Assembly: GCA_002323245.1 (NCBI GenBank)
Contig: DCPU01000016.1
Location: 1-64,000, forward strand
From: Mariprofundus sp. UBA1536
GTDB lineage: Bacteria > Pseudomonadota > Zetaproteobacteria > Mariprofundales > Mariprofundaceae
DNA length: 64,000 nt
Direction of reading: 5' to 3'
Positions 32,994 through 43,032 of the stretch are shown in pieces. Within the stretch, counting starts at the first letter, position 1. Each line of letters starts with the position of its first letter. The notes below the pieces were generated by a model. The model was not told the origin of the DNA and searched no databases. It saw only the letters and a list, made by a program, of their open reading frames with translations. The translations under genes and the position numbers were made by a program.

Positions 32994-35900
32994 ATGAGTG
33001 CAGACTACGATATCGATTCGATCAAAGACCTCGACGGGATTTCGCATATTCAGTTGCGGCCGAACATGTACACCGATACGGGTACGGATCTTGGTTGCCA
33101 TCATATTGCGCAAGAGGTGCTGGACAACTGTGGTGATGAAGCCATCGGCGGCTACTGCAATAAGATTGTGGTGGAGCTTGAGTCGGACAACGTGATTAGC
33201 ATTTCCGATAACGGGCGCGGGATTCCCGTTAAAGAAAACAAGGATGGCATGTCGGGCGTGGAGCTGGTGCTCACCAAAGACAAAGCCGGTGGTAAGTTTG
33301 ACCATGATTCCTACAAGGTATCAGGGGGGTTGCATGGTGTTGGGATCACGGTTACCAACGCACTTTCATCATGGCTTGAAGCAACTGTCAAACGCGATGG
33401 CGGCGAATGGTTTATGCGCCTAGAAAATGGGCGCACGGTTGAGAAGCTCAAAAAGATTGATACATGCGGCCCACGTACCCACGGCACCAAAATCCGCTTC
33501 TCGCCCAACCCCAAATATTATGAGCGCCCTGTCTTTCGCGTGCAGCAACTGCGCCAGCAGGCCATGGATAAAGCGATTCTGATTCCTGGCTTGGAAGTGG
33601 TCTTCAAAGCACCGGGTGCGCCCGATGAAGTCTTCTGTTTTAAAAATGGTTTATCCGAATTTATGACCTCACGCATGGAAGCATCACCCATGTTTGAATT
33701 CTCGGGTCAACTCGGTGAAATGGAAAAGGTGCATTGGTATTTTGCATCCTTTGAAGAGACCACACCCATTTACACCAAGTCGTATGTGAACACTGTGCCC
33801 ACGCCGCGTGGAGGCACCCATGAGAAAGGCTTTGAGATGGGAATTCTTAAAGCTGTGCGCGAATATATTGATATGCGCCCTGAGCTTAAAAAACTGCTGG
33901 GCAAAAAGACCAAAGTGGCAGCCTCGGATGTGATGGCCAATGCCCAATTGGGGCTGTCGGTGTATATCCAAGATATTTCCTTTGAAGGGCAAACCAAACA
34001 AAAGCTGACCTCATCCGAAGCCACCAAGTTTGTGGGCGGGGTGATTAATGATTCAGCAGCCTTGTGGCTCAATCGTGATGCAGAGCTTTCAGACGCATGG
34101 ATGAAGCTGATTATTGATAGGGCCACCGAGCGCGTGGCGGCTGAAAGTGGCAAGGTCAAAAAGGTAGATCGCAAAACGTTTACAGGCCGCACCCCATTGC
34201 CCGGCAAACTGCTGGATTGCCGCAGCAATGATATTGAAAACACCGAATTGTATTTGGTGGAGGGAGATTCTGCGGGTGGCTCGGCCAAACAAGCCAACGA
34301 CCGCGATTTACAAGCGGTGTTCCCACTCAAAGGTAAAATCCTCAACTGTGAGGGGGTCACCTCCGAGGATGCGGGTAACAGCGAAGCCGTCGCCGATTTG
34401 ATTACGGCCATTGGCACGGGCATTGGCGAACACTGTGATATTGAGAAACGTCGCTACGGCAGAATCATCGTGATGACCGATGCGGATATCGACGGCAGTC
34501 ATATTCAAACGCTGCTCTTTACATTCTTCTGGCGCCAAATGCGGCCTATGGTGGAAGCAGGTCGGGTGTTTATTGTGCAGCCTCCGCTGTATGGCGTCAC
34601 CATTGGTAAACAAAAGCATTATGCTCAGGATGAACAAGAGCTCGATGGCCTTAAAGCCATGGCCCTGGCTGAGAAAAAGAAAATTGAATACATACGCTTC
34701 AAAGGGTTGGGTGAGATGAATCCGCCCGAATTGAAAGAGACGTGTATGGATGTGGAAAACCGCGTGTTGGTGCAGGTCACGCCTGAAGATGCCAAACGCA
34801 TGGATGCCTTGGTCACCAAATTGATGGGTGAAGATGCAGGCCAGCGCCGCGATTTATTGATGGGCAAAGAGATTGAAGAAGCCAAATATATTGGCCGCAG
34901 CAGCGATATAGCTGATGAAGTAGCGTCATCGGAAGTGGTCGATAAAGACCCCCTTGATGTCACCGATGATTTGGAAGATCTCAAGCCCATTCCTGCCAAA
35001 TTTACGCCTTACGATTCCGGCAATAATGCGATAGCACCGTTTGAAACCGTATTCCGTGAACTCTATCGCAGTTATGGCCTGAAAGTGGTGGGCGACCGCG
35101 CGATTCCTGATGTGCGCGATGGCCTCAAACCAGTGCACCGCCGTATTTTGTTTGCCATGGAAAAATTGGGCTTGCGCGCAAACAGCAAAACCAAAAAGTC
35201 TGCTCGCGTGGTGGGGGATGTGATTGGTAAGTATCACCCACATGGTGATTCGGCCGTGTATGGTGCCATGGTGCGTATGGCCCAGCCCTGGGCTATGCGT
35301 TATCCACTGGTGGATGGCCAGGGTAACTTTGGCTCCATCGATGGCGATTCGGCAGCAGCCATGCGGTACACCGAAGCGCGCTTGACGCCTATTGCTGAAG
35401 CCATGCTCGGCAGTGACTTAAAAGAGGGTATCACACCCTATCAACCCAACTACGATGACCAAGACAAAGAGCCGATGTTGCTTCCAGCCCCATTCCCATG
35501 GGTGTTGATGAATTCCAGCACCGGCAATCCTGCGGTGGGTTTTAAAACGGAAATTCCATCGCATAACCTCACCGAATTGCTGGGCGCTTGTATTGCCTTG
35601 GCAGGTCGCAGAAGCCGATCTGGCGGCGGGGCAACGGATAAAGATTTTGCGCTTGTGCGCAAATACATCTCAGCCCCCGATTTTCCGGGGGGCGGCATTA
35701 TCACAGCCACCCATGAAGAGCTGGAAAAAATGTATGCCAGCGGCTACGGAAAATTTCTGTTGCGCTCGAAATGGCATACTGAAGATATTGGTAAAGGCAT
35801 GTGGCAAATCATTGTCACGGAGCTGCCTTATGGCATTGAGAAATCACCCTTGTTGATTGAAATGGGTGCGCGTATTTCCGATAAAACCATCGCTGAATCT

Positions 35901-37307
35901 CGGCAGTTGCCCATGCTTGCCGATATTCGCGATGAATCTTCTGCCGAAGGTATTCGCATTGTCATTGAGCCCAAATCCAAAAATCTTGATGCTGATGAAA
36001 TTATGCAGCATCTGTTCTCAGCCACCAATTTGCAGGTCACCATCCAGTATGCGACCTATGCCTTGGAGAAATGGATTGATGTGCCCGGAGGCGATAGGTA
36101 TCGCTTACCAAGCCTGTTCTCGCTGGATGCCTTGCTCAATTCCTTCTTAAACAACCGGGAAGAAATTGTGATGCGCAGAGCGGCTGTGCGCCTGCTTGAG
36201 ATTGGCAAACGCACCAACATTCTTGAAGGTTTGTTTGTGGTATACCCCAATGTGATGGCGATTGTGAAAACCATCTACGAGAATGATGCGCCGAAACCGA
36301 TTTTGATGGAAAAATACGGGTTTAATGAAGAGCAGGTCGTGGCCATTCTTGATTTACGTTTGGCACAATTGCGTAAACTCGATGAGATGAAGCTGCAAAA
36401 TGAGCATGCCAAACTTCTTGAAGAACAAGCTGAGCTTGAGCTTATCGTGGATGATCATGGCCATCGCTGGAAACATATTACGGGCGAGCTCAAAGCGGCA
36501 CTCAAAGACTTTGGTGATGAACGCAGAACAGTCGTTGATCCTGACGCACCCAAAGCGCGCACCATGAGTAAACAACAACTGATTTCTCGTGAACCCATCA
36601 CCGCTATTCTTTCCAAGCAGGGCTGGCTTAAAGGTTTGCGCAGCGCAAGCGTGGATGTAGATAGTGTGAAATTCAGGGAAGGCGATTCGCTGCTGGATAC
36701 CGCTTCAGGTCACACCACCGACATGTTGGTGCTTATTGGCCGCGAGGGTAGAGCATTTAGCATGCTGGCTGCGGATATTGCGGGTGGTCGCGGCAATGGC
36801 GAACCCATTTCCAAATCGTTTGTGTTTAGCATCAATGAAGCACCGACGCGTATGGTGATGATCAATGCCGATGCTGAATATTTGATTGCCACCACCGCAG
36901 GCCATGCCTTCCGCGCTAAGGGTGAATCCATGCTCTCAGCGAACAAGAAGGGTAAAGCCTTTATCAATTTCCCCAAAGGCTCGAAATTGCTTTGTATCCG
37001 TGAGATTGACGATACTCACGATGCGTTTGCTTTTATTGATGAAGATGGTCGTTTGGGCGTTATCGCAAAAGACGAATTCCCATTACTCGGCAAAGGCAAA
37101 GGTTTAACAGCCATTACCATGCGCAAAGGCTCCAAAGGTTTGCGTGATGCAGCGCCCATCACCATCCAAGACGGGGTGCGTGTTGGCACCGATAAACGCG
37201 CCACCAGCATCGATGCCGCTGAATTGGAAGAGTTTTACATCATCCCCAGAGCCAAGGCTCCACGCCCACTGCCCATGGCGGCGGTGAATGGGATGCTGGT
37301 CGACTGA
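32994..37307 (+). CDS. parEC: Fused DNA topoisomerase IV (ParE-ParC in one chain)
   Basis: 1437 residues from ATG 32994, which follows AAGGA by 10 nt. The ParE half has the GHKL ATPase motifs EVLDNCGDEA (42-51), DNGRGIPV and GGLHGVG, then Toprim EGDSAGG (about 423) and DADIDGSH (about 496). The ParC half begins at about 690 with RAIPDVRDGLKPVHRRILFA and carries the catalytic tyrosine in AAMRYTEARL (about Tyr792), then a beta-pinwheel-like C-terminal domain without a GyrA box. The linker is about residues 645-685. ParC-type decatenase activity is expected; an unbroken fusion of the two subunits is unusual in bacteria. Confidence 0.92.
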   Translation: MSADYDIDSIKDLDGISHIQLRPNMYTDTGTDLGCHHIAQEVLDNCGDEAIGGYCNKIVVELESDNVISISDNGRGIPVKENKDGMSGVELVLTKDKAGGKFDHDSYKVSGGLHGVGITVTNALSSWLEATVKRDGGEWFMRLENGRTVEKLKKIDTCGPRTHGTKIRFSPNPKYYERPVFRVQQLRQQAMDKAILIPGLEVVFKAPGAPDEVFCFKNGLSEFMTSRMEASPMFEFSGQLGEMEKVHWYFASFEETTPIYTKSYVNTVPTPRGGTHEKGFEMGILKAVREYIDMRPELKKLLGKKTKVAASDVMANAQLGLSVYIQDISFEGQTKQKLTSSEATKFVGGVINDSAALWLNRDAELSDAWMKLIIDRATERVAAESGKVKKVDRKTFTGRTPLPGKLLDCRSNDIENTELYLVEGDSAGGSAKQANDRDLQAVFPLKGKILNCEGVTSEDAGNSEAVADLITAIGTGIGEHCDIEKRRYGRIIVMTDADIDGSHIQTLLFTFFWRQMRPMVEAGRVFIVQPPLYGVTIGKQKHYAQDEQELDGLKAMALAEKKKIEYIRFKGLGEMNPPELKETCMDVENRVLVQVTPEDAKRMDALVTKLMGEDAGQRRDLLMGKEIEEAKYIGRSSDIADEVASSEVVDKDPLDVTDDLEDLKPIPAKFTPYDSGNNAIAPFETVFRELYRSYGLKVVGDRAIPDVRDGLKPVHRRILFAMEKLGLRANSKTKKSARVVGDVIGKYHPHGDSAVYGAMVRMAQPWAMRYPLVDGQGNFGSIDGDSAAAMRYTEARLTPIAEAMLGSDLKEGITPYQPNYDDQDKEPMLLPAPFPWVLMNSSTGNPAVGFKTEIPSHNLTELLGACIALAGRRSRSGGGATDKDFALVRKYISAPDFPGGGIITATHEELEKMYASGYGKFLLRSKWHTEDIGKGMWQIIVTELPYGIEKSPLLIEMGARISDKTIAESRQLPMLADIRDESSAEGIRIVIEPKSKNLDADEIMQHLFSATNLQVTIQYATYALEKWIDVPGGDRYRLPSLFSLDALLNSFLNNREEIVMRRAAVRLLEIGKRTNILEGLFVVYPNVMAIVKTIYENDAPKPILMEKYGFNEEQVVAILDLRLAQLRKLDEMKLQNEHAKLLEEQAELELIVDDHGHRWKHITGELKAALKDFGDERRTVVDPDAPKARTMSKQQLISREPITAILSKQGWLKGLRSASVDVDSVKFREGDSLLDTASGHTTDMLVLIGREGRAFSMLAADIAGGRGNGEPISKSFVFSINEAPTRMVMINADAEYLIATTAGHAFRAKGESMLSANKKGKAFINFPKGSKLLCIREIDDTHDAFAFIDEDGRLGVIAKDEFPLLGKGKGLTAITMRKGSKGLRDAAPITIQDGVRVGTDKRATSIDAAELEEFYIIPRAKAPRPLPMAAVNGMLVD

Positions 37308-37327
37308 ATTATTCAAGTGACTGACAA

Positions 37328-37360
37328 GGCTGCTGCTTAATCGAGGCAGCAGCCTTTTTT
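37328..37360 (+). terminator. Rho-independent terminator of the topoisomerase gene
   Basis: GGCTGCTGC (37328-37336) pairs perfectly with GCAGCAGCC (37346-37354), followed by six T. It lies 21 bp after the stop. Confidence 0.92.
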
Positions 37361-37752
37361 GTTGGACGGAACAAGAAGCATAAGACGTTTGGCTTGATGC
37401 AATTTAAATTATGACCTCTGCCTTACCTATATGTTTCACCTTATTTTGAGCACGTCAGCAAGAGTTTGGCATGTCTATACTTAAGTAACCCATATTGCAG
37501 GCTTTGGTCCAATGCCATCATGTCTGTGAGCCGCAAGGGTTTTGTTGTGAATACCACGCGATAAGGGTCTCTTTAATGTTGAAGACTGGGCATGTCCGCA
37601 TCAAAAAGCTTAAATCTAGAATTTGGCAGTTCGCTATATATCTCTTTTTCATTAATTTGATCAGGGTAGCCCATTAAATGCCCGACATTTGTACGGAGAT
37701 GTAATCAGCTTAGTGAGGGTCAGGTTTCACCAACAAACCTTTCTCCCTATTC
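37361..37752. other. Intergenic region
   Basis: About 390 bp with no supported gene. A short motif GAGGGTCAGG at about 37715 resembles the REP-like family but is isolated. Confidence 0.3.
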
Positions 37753-38382
37753 TTAGATCGCGTTTGCTTCCATCAGAAGTTCATATAATGATTTAGCCAG
37801 AAATTGGTAACCCTGATTGTTGGGATGAATAAGGTCTGACTTCATGCTTGGCTTTCTTAAAATCTTGGGCAAAACACCGGATAGAATTGTGATATTGAAT
37901 TCTTCGGCTATTTGCACATAAAACTCGGGCTCACTTAAGACAACGGTTGGCCTTGGTACGGCAACCAATATCACGGCGATACCTTGCTGTTGTGCCAATG
38001 AAACCATGGCTCTGAGATTGGCTGCGGTCTGTTGTTCGCCTGTTTTGCGGATAAGATCATTTCCGCCGTGGCAGAGAATCAAAAGCTCAGGCTGCTCGTC
38101 TTCTAGCACCTGTGGCAGGCGCGCAAGACCTTTGCTGGTCACTTCGCCTGGAACACCTGCGTTGACCACTGTAAAACCGCTAAGCTTTGCCAATACTGCT
38201 GGATAAGCTTGGCCTCGCGGCGCGCCCGTGCCGTAAGTGAGGCTATCGCCAAAGGCGAGTATAACTGCATGGGCTGACAGTTTTGGTAATTGCGGTTGCG
38301 ATGAACAGGCAACAAGCAAGCCGCTTAAAACAAGACATAACATAGCTTTGTGATAAAGAAATGTTGTGCATCGGCTTTTCAT
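37753..38382 (-). CDS. SGNH/GDSL lipoprotein esterase, TesA-like
   Basis: 209 residues from ATG 38382, chosen because it gives a lipoprotein signal (MKSRCTTFLYHKAMLCLVLS, then GLLVACSSQP with a lipobox Cys). Catalytic blocks are FGDSLTYGTGA (Ser), NAGVPGEVT, GGNDLIR and the C-terminal D-x-x-H in DLIHPNN. It is an arylesterase or lysophospholipase of the TesA type, likely tethered in the periplasm. The frame is open for 33 more codons upstream, but that part is not signal-like. Confidence 0.85.
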   Translation of the reverse strand: MKSRCTTFLYHKAMLCLVLSGLLVACSSQPQLPKLSAHAVILAFGDSLTYGTGAPRGQAYPAVLAKLSGFTVVNAGVPGEVTSKGLARLPQVLEDEQPELLILCHGGNDLIRKTGEQQTAANLRAMVSLAQQQGIAVILVAVPRPTVVLSEPEFYVQIAEEFNITILSGVLPKILRKPSMKSDLIHPNNQGYQFLAKSLYELLMEANAI

Positions 38383-38499
38383 CGTCCCTTTATAACTTGA
38401 TGCACTTATCACAGCAAAGGAATCAAGTGGGTGCTTTGGTTTGCGCGCTTTAATCTTAATTTCGAATGACCGTATGATCATATCAAATATCTGTGACCA

Positions 38500-39465
38500 T
38501 CAAACATCCAGAGTGAGTACGACAATTTTATCAAGGTAGTCGGAGACATCCTGCTCGGAGAAGAGTTCCGTACCAGGTTGGCTGACGGTTCCGGCGGCAC
38601 AGGCCACGGCCAACCGCAATGCTTCTTGCGGGTTGATGCCGTGGGCGAAACCTGCGACCAGGGCTGCAACCATAGAATCACCAGCACCCACGCTGGAGCG
38701 GACGATAATGGCGGGTGCGGCGGCGTGGTAGGTGTTGTCTGGGCCAACAAGCAATGCGCCATCATCCCCCATCGACACGCACACATACTCAACACCCTGC
38801 TTTTGCAGGGCGCGTGCTTCGGCTGCTATCGCTTCGATGCCAGCAAGCGGGCGGCCGAGCATGGTTTCAAGTTCGTAGAGATTGGGTTTGATCAGAAAGG
38901 GATGAGCGTCAATGGCATAACGCAGCGAATCAGTATGTGCATCCACCACCACCTTGCCCCCACGGGCGTTGATACGCTGGGTTAAATCGGCATAAAGCGT
39001 TGGCGGCAAGCTCTCTTGCATGGTGCCGGTGAGCACACCAAAACCTTGCACGCTGTGTTCCACAAAGCGACCAAGCAGTTCATTGAGTTGGGAGGGCGGA
39101 ATCTCCGGGCCAAGGCCACTGACCTCGTATTGCACCCGAGGTGAGCGCTCGATAAAGGTACCGTTGATGCGCGTTTCACCGGGAACTTCCTCATAATCTT
39201 CCCCATCAAGTTGCTCAGCGAGCAGGCGCTTTAAAAACTGCCCGATGGCACCGCCGGTGACGCAATAATTCATGGCCATGGTATCCAGCCGCTTGAGGGC
39301 GCGACCAACATTGATGCCATTGCCGCCCGGATCAAAACGCGTGGCCACAGCATGCACCTTCTGATCTTCGAGCAGATGCGGAATCTCATAGGTCATATCC
39401 AGCGCTGGGTTGAGTGATAATACACCAATCGGTAGCGCCTTACCGTGTAACATTGTAATGCTCAT
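38500..39465 (-). CDS. PfkB-family 1-phosphofructokinase-like sugar kinase
   Basis: 321 residues, starting MSITMLHGKALPIGVLSLNP after GGAGG. NPALDMTYE and FDPGGNGINVGRAL match the substrate-binding N-terminus of FruK/PfkB/LacC kinases, and SSVGAGDSMVAALVAGF carries the catalytic Asp. No fru PTS genes accompany it, so it may serve as a general phosphofructo- or tagatose-phosphate kinase in central metabolism. Confidence 0.85.
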   Translation of the reverse strand: MSITMLHGKALPIGVLSLNPALDMTYEIPHLLEDQKVHAVATRFDPGGNGINVGRALKRLDTMAMNYCVTGGAIGQFLKRLLAEQLDGEDYEEVPGETRINGTFIERSPRVQYEVSGLGPEIPPSQLNELLGRFVEHSVQGFGVLTGTMQESLPPTLYADLTQRINARGGKVVVDAHTDSLRYAIDAHPFLIKPNLYELETMLGRPLAGIEAIAAEARALQKQGVEYVCVSMGDDGALLVGPDNTYHAAAPAIIVRSSVGAGDSMVAALVAGFAHGINPQEALRLAVACAAGTVSQPGTELFSEQDVSDYLDKIVVLTLDV

Positions 39466-39507
39466 ATCAAAACCTCCAGGTCAGCCAAAAATAGGAGTTA
39501 GCACTCT

Positions 39508-39744
39508 TTAGTTAAGCCACGATTCCACAGTGGCTTTGGACGGGATGCCGCCAGCGTGCACGACTTTACCATTGAGTACGACGCCGGGTGTGCTCATCAC
39601 GCCAAACTGCATGATGGTTTGTAGGTCTTCGACTTTTTCCAAAACAATCGCTTCGCCTTTTGCGGCGGCTGCATCTTCAATCAATTTCATGGTTGTTTTG
39701 CAATTGGCGCAGCCTGTGCCCAACACTTTAAAATTCTTCATCAT
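39508..39744 (-). CDS. Thioredoxin-fold small protein (CxxC)
   Basis: 78 residues: FKVLGTGCANCKTTMKLIED with a CANC redox pair, then FGVMSTPGVVLNGKVVHAGG with a cis-Pro. This is the glutaredoxin/thioredoxin-like 'redox-active disulfide protein 2' type. It follows the permease gene in the same direction (30 bp gap), a common pairing, and may supply reducing power or metal handling to it. GAGGAG precedes the start. Confidence 0.85.
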   Translation of the reverse strand: MMKNFKVLGTGCANCKTTMKLIEDAAAAKGEAIVLEKVEDLQTIMQFGVMSTPGVVLNGKVVHAGGIPSKATVESWLN

Positions 39745-39774
39745 GGTCTCCTCTTCTTTTGGTGTTGTGGCGCT

Positions 39775-40821
39775 CTAAACGAGTAGGTTAAAAACATAAC
39801 CCACAATCACAATGCCCATGGCGACTACGCCAATAAATGTGCCGATGAGTTTGGGTTTGAGCACTTTGCGTAGAATCAGCATTTCTGGCGCTGATAAGGC
39901 AATCACACTCATCATAAACGCGAGCACTGTGCCTAAAGCCGCACCTTTGCCAATCAAGGCTTCGACAATCGGGATTACGCCAGCGGCGTTGGTGTACATC
40001 GGCACGCCCATCAACACGGCTGCCGGCACAGACCACCACGGCGCATCTTTACCCATTATGCTGGCCATAAAATCTTCTGGCACATAACCATGAATCGCAG
40101 CTCCCAAAGCAATGCCGACAATGATATAGGGCCAGACTTTGCCAACGATTTCAGCGACATGGGCAAAGCCATTGTCCAGGCGCGCTGACCAAGGCATGGC
40201 TTTGGTGTCCACCACAGTTGCAGTTTGGGTGTTTTGCATGGTTTGCACCCAGTCTTCCAAATGTTTCTCCATGCCCAACTTGCCGATGATTACGCCTGCA
40301 ATAATGGCAACGGATAACCCCAGCAATAAATACAAACCAGCAATTTGCCAGCCAAACATGGCAAAGAGCAAAGCCAGCGCAACCTCATTAACCATGGGTG
40401 CAGCAATAAGAAACGAAAAGGTGATACCCAAAGGTACACCCGCTTGTAAAAAACCGATAAATAAGGGCACTGCCGAGCATGAGCAAAATGGCGTAAAAAT
40501 ACCCAGTGTGGCAGCCATGGTATTGCCCACGCCAAGTTTTCTGCCAGCCAACATGGCGCGTGTTTTTTCAGGGGAAATATACGTGTGGATAATACCCATT
40601 ACAAAGACGATGCCCGTTAATAACAACAAGACCTTGGGTGTATCATAAAAGAAGAATTGCAGCGCCCCGCCCAAATGGCTTTCGCGCGCCACAGGTAAGC
40701 TGGCGACAAGCAGCTCTGAAAGTGGCATCAGTTGCTGATAAAGCCCAAACCAGAGCAGCGTGGAAGTGCCCAGAAACAGATAAGGGTTGCGCCTAAAAAA
40801 ATTGAAAATGACTTGGCTCAT
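39775..40821 (-). CDS. Permease of the DUF318/ArsP group
   Basis: 348 residues from ATG 40821, which follows GAGGAG by 9 nt. It has eight or more membrane helices. GIFTPFCSCSAVPLFIGFLQ holds the Cys-x-Cys signature of this permease family, and PMYTNAAGVIPIVEALIGKG is the second conserved repeat. Relatives export organoarsenicals (ArsP), but many are uncharacterised. The partner thioredoxin-like gene lies just downstream. The frame is open 100 codons further upstream without membrane or start signals. Confidence 0.85.
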   Translation of the reverse strand: MSQVIFNFFRRNPYLFLGTSTLLWFGLYQQLMPLSELLVASLPVARESHLGGALQFFFYDTPKVLLLLTGIVFVMGIIHTYISPEKTRAMLAGRKLGVGNTMAATLGIFTPFCSCSAVPLFIGFLQAGVPLGITFSFLIAAPMVNEVALALLFAMFGWQIAGLYLLLGLSVAIIAGVIIGKLGMEKHLEDWVQTMQNTQTATVVDTKAMPWSARLDNGFAHVAEIVGKVWPYIIVGIALGAAIHGYVPEDFMASIMGKDAPWWSVPAAVLMGVPMYTNAAGVIPIVEALIGKGAALGTVLAFMMSVIALSAPEMLILRKVLKPKLIGTFIGVVAMGIVIVGYVFNLLV

Positions 40822-41186
40822 GTTGTTTGACTCCTCAACTTGAAACACCCCCTTTGTTGTGACCTTGGGATGCGATGAATGTTTTAAGGCTACTAAAAGT
40901 GGACGTACAAGGGTAGCCATTATGAAATGGAAGGCTATTTGCTTGTTATTTGCAAAACCACTCCCAAGCCCTTTTGGTTCTGCAAACGATGTGGACTCTT
41001 GGTATATTTGAGTAGACTGTGCTTCTTTGCGAATAATTCGCATTTCGCCTTTATTGCTTAGATGCGTGGTCATTTTGTTGATGGGTGACGGTTTAGGGCG
41101 AATTATTGGCTGTATTTGCACTAAATCCTTCGGTCAGCACTGCTTATCATTCGGCTTGTAGGTTTAATCAACAAAGGAGCAAAACA
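40822..41186. other. Divergent intergenic region
   Basis: 365 bp between the leftward permease gene and the rightward YbhB-like gene. Both promoters must lie here. I see no recognised operator. Confidence 0.3.
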
Positions 41187-41744
41187 ATGCGTATTTCATT
41201 TACATGGTTACCAGTCGTGTTACTGGGACTTTCTACTTCAGCGATGGCGGGTAATTTTCAGTTATCCAGCACAGATATTGCTGACGGAAAATTGATGAAC
41301 AAAGCCCAAGAGTTTAATGGTTTTGGTTGTTCAGGCGGAGATTTGTCTCCACAACTGCAGTGGTCGGGTGCACCCAAAGGAACCAAAAGCTTTGCCATTA
41401 CAGCCTATGACCCCGATGCACCTACGGGTAGCGGCTGGTGGCACTGGCAAATTATAAACATTGCAAAAAATGTAAGTCATTTGCCTGCAGGTGCAGGCAA
41501 TGCTGCAAATCCACTCACCCCAAAAGGCAGCAGCCAAATGCGCAATGATTATGGCGTGTATGGTTTTGGTGGGGCGTGTCCACCACAGGGTCATGGTGTG
41601 CACCACTATCGTTTTACAGTGCATGCACTTAAAACGGATAAACTCGAATTGCCCGCTGATGCATCTGGTGCGTTAACGGGTTATATGATCAATGCCAACA
41701 CGATTGGCTCAAGCACCATCGAAGCACTATATCAGCGCGATTGA
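41187..41744 (+). CDS. Exported YbhB/YbcL (PEBP) family protein
   Basis: 185 residues from ATG 41187, preceded by AAAGGAG. A signal peptide (MRISFTWLPVVLLGLSTSAM, then A) precedes a complete PEBP fold: DLSPQLQW, TAYDPDAPTGSGWWHWQIIN and a GHGVHHYRFTVHAL block with the ligand-site residues. Bacterial PEBP proteins are Raf-kinase-inhibitor-like with unknown ligands. The signal peptide places this one in the periplasm. Confidence 0.88.
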   Translation: MRISFTWLPVVLLGLSTSAMAGNFQLSSTDIADGKLMNKAQEFNGFGCSGGDLSPQLQWSGAPKGTKSFAITAYDPDAPTGSGWWHWQIINIAKNVSHLPAGAGNAANPLTPKGSSQMRNDYGVYGFGGACPPQGHGVHHYRFTVHALKTDKLELPADASGALTGYMINANTIGSSTIEALYQRD

Positions 41745-41769
41745 TAAGGTTGGTTTTGGGGTAAGCCAT

Positions 41770-41813
41770 CAACTGGCCGCTGTGATAAGCATTAAAATAG
41801 CAGCGGTCAGTTG
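41770..41813. terminator. Long hairpin between PEBP and AraC genes
   Basis: CAACTGGCCGCTG (41770-41782) pairs with CAGCGGTCAGTTG (41801-41813) at 12 of 13 positions around an 18-nt loop. It is followed by a short GGTTTCCCAAACC hairpin rather than a T-run. It could end the PEBP transcript or control the araC-like gene, which begins 30 bp later. Confidence 0.45.
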
Positions 41814-41842
41814 GGTTTCCCAAACCCTGTAAGGAGAGAGTT

Positions 41843-42661
41843 TTGATTTCTTTTATCTGCGCCATTAAAGACAGTGTGCTTAACAAGGCTAACGCAAATC
41901 CGCCTTTGGCATTTAGTGTGTATTCGTCTATTCAAGAGCAGCGTCTGCTGAATGTGCCCGTGGTGAAGCCGATGCTGATTGCTGTGTTAAGTGGTGAGAA
42001 ACAGTTGGGCAAAGACTGTGAATATACATGTCATGCTGGCGATTTTATTTTTTTATCCGATAGCCCTACCGTGCATATGCGCAATATTCCTCATGAGGCA
42101 GAATATTTAGCACTGCTGATTGAATTTGAATTTGAGGACTTTACGGATTTACGCATCGTTGCCAGTGATACTAAAACCTTTTGTGCTGGGGAAATCACTC
42201 CAGCATTGGAATTATCGTTGAGGCAATTTGTTGATTGGTCGATGCTTGCGCCACAACATTTATGGTCGCTTCGCAGAAAAGAGCTGTTGCATCTATTACA
42301 CAGTATGGGGCATGAAGGAGTTTTGTCCTTGGCGGCACATACCAAGGTTGGTCAGCGCTTGTATACGCTTATTCGCGATGCTAAGTCGGAAGTGAATCTT
42401 GATGATTTATGCGCGTTTTTTGCCATGAGCGAATCGACTTTAAGACGAAAACTCAAAGCCGAAGGCACTAGCGTTCAGGAAATCAAAGACCAAGCTAAAC
42501 TTGGTCTGGGATTACATTTGCTACAGACCACAGGCCATTCCATAGCCTTTATAGCCGAAGAATGTGGCTATGATTCACAATCACGATTTTCTGCGCGCTT
42601 TAAACAACGTTTTGGCCTAACGCCTTCAGCACTAAGAAAAACCCTTTTGAAAGTCAGCTAA
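41843..42661 (+). CDS. AraC-family transcriptional regulator
   Basis: 272 residues from TTG 41843, with AAGGAGAG 5 nt upstream. The N-terminal cupin-like half includes GDFIFLSDSPTVHMRNIP. The C-terminal HTH pair is LCAFFAMSESTLRRKLKAEG and IAFIAEECGYDSQSRFSARF followed by KQRFGLTPSALRK. It resembles the AraC_N-type regulators of enterobacterial effectors. Its ligand and targets are unknown. Confidence 0.85.
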   Translation: MISFICAIKDSVLNKANANPPLAFSVYSSIQEQRLLNVPVVKPMLIAVLSGEKQLGKDCEYTCHAGDFIFLSDSPTVHMRNIPHEAEYLALLIEFEFEDFTDLRIVASDTKTFCAGEITPALELSLRQFVDWSMLAPQHLWSLRRKELLHLLHSMGHEGVLSLAAHTKVGQRLYTLIRDAKSEVNLDDLCAFFAMSESTLRRKLKAEGTSVQEIKDQAKLGLGLHLLQTTGHSIAFIAEECGYDSQSRFSARFKQRFGLTPSALRKTLLKVS

Positions 42662-42697
42662 GACCTAGATTTGGTCGGGCTTGAAGCGCTTTTTAGA

Positions 42698-43032
42698 TTA
42701 TTTTCCGACCCAAACGCGCGCTTCAGCTAGCGTGTGGAACACCTCAATTTCATAGGGCTATCTGCCATGAGTTCTTTGTAGGCAAGACCCGTGGGGTGAT
42801 ATTGTTCGGCTGCAACCACCGCGATTTTTTTGAGCGCGCTCTTGTCTTTTGCAGTTTGTTTATCCATCGCCGATACAGCGCCAACATATACGGGATCAAA
42901 AATAAGTTCGGTCATGTTGGTGTAGTCGTTGATGATATAGCTGACATCAGCAAAGCGGTCTTGGCTGGTGAGCTCCATGATGGAATCAAACACCTCATCG
43001 CCAGTTACAGTGCCGCTGTATTCACGAACCAA
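42698..43032 (-). pseudogene. Small conserved protein broken by a nonsense codon and a frameshift
   Basis: The intact part reads GTVTGDEVFDSIMELTSQDR and continues VSYIINDYTNMTEL. At about 42754-42757 one base is missing: the present frame ends SPMKLRCSTR, while the shifted frame gives YEIEVFHTLAEARVWVGK and a stop at 42698, a natural C-terminus. Upstream, MTCKFC is followed by TAG and then EEGGLVREYSG in the same frame. Two independent lesions mean the gene is probably dead. It resembles STAS-like small proteins. Confidence 0.7.

Noticed and set aside
37495..37677. Open frame after the topoisomerase terminator
   Set aside because: No ribosome site, no plausible domain and composition typical of non-coding sequence.
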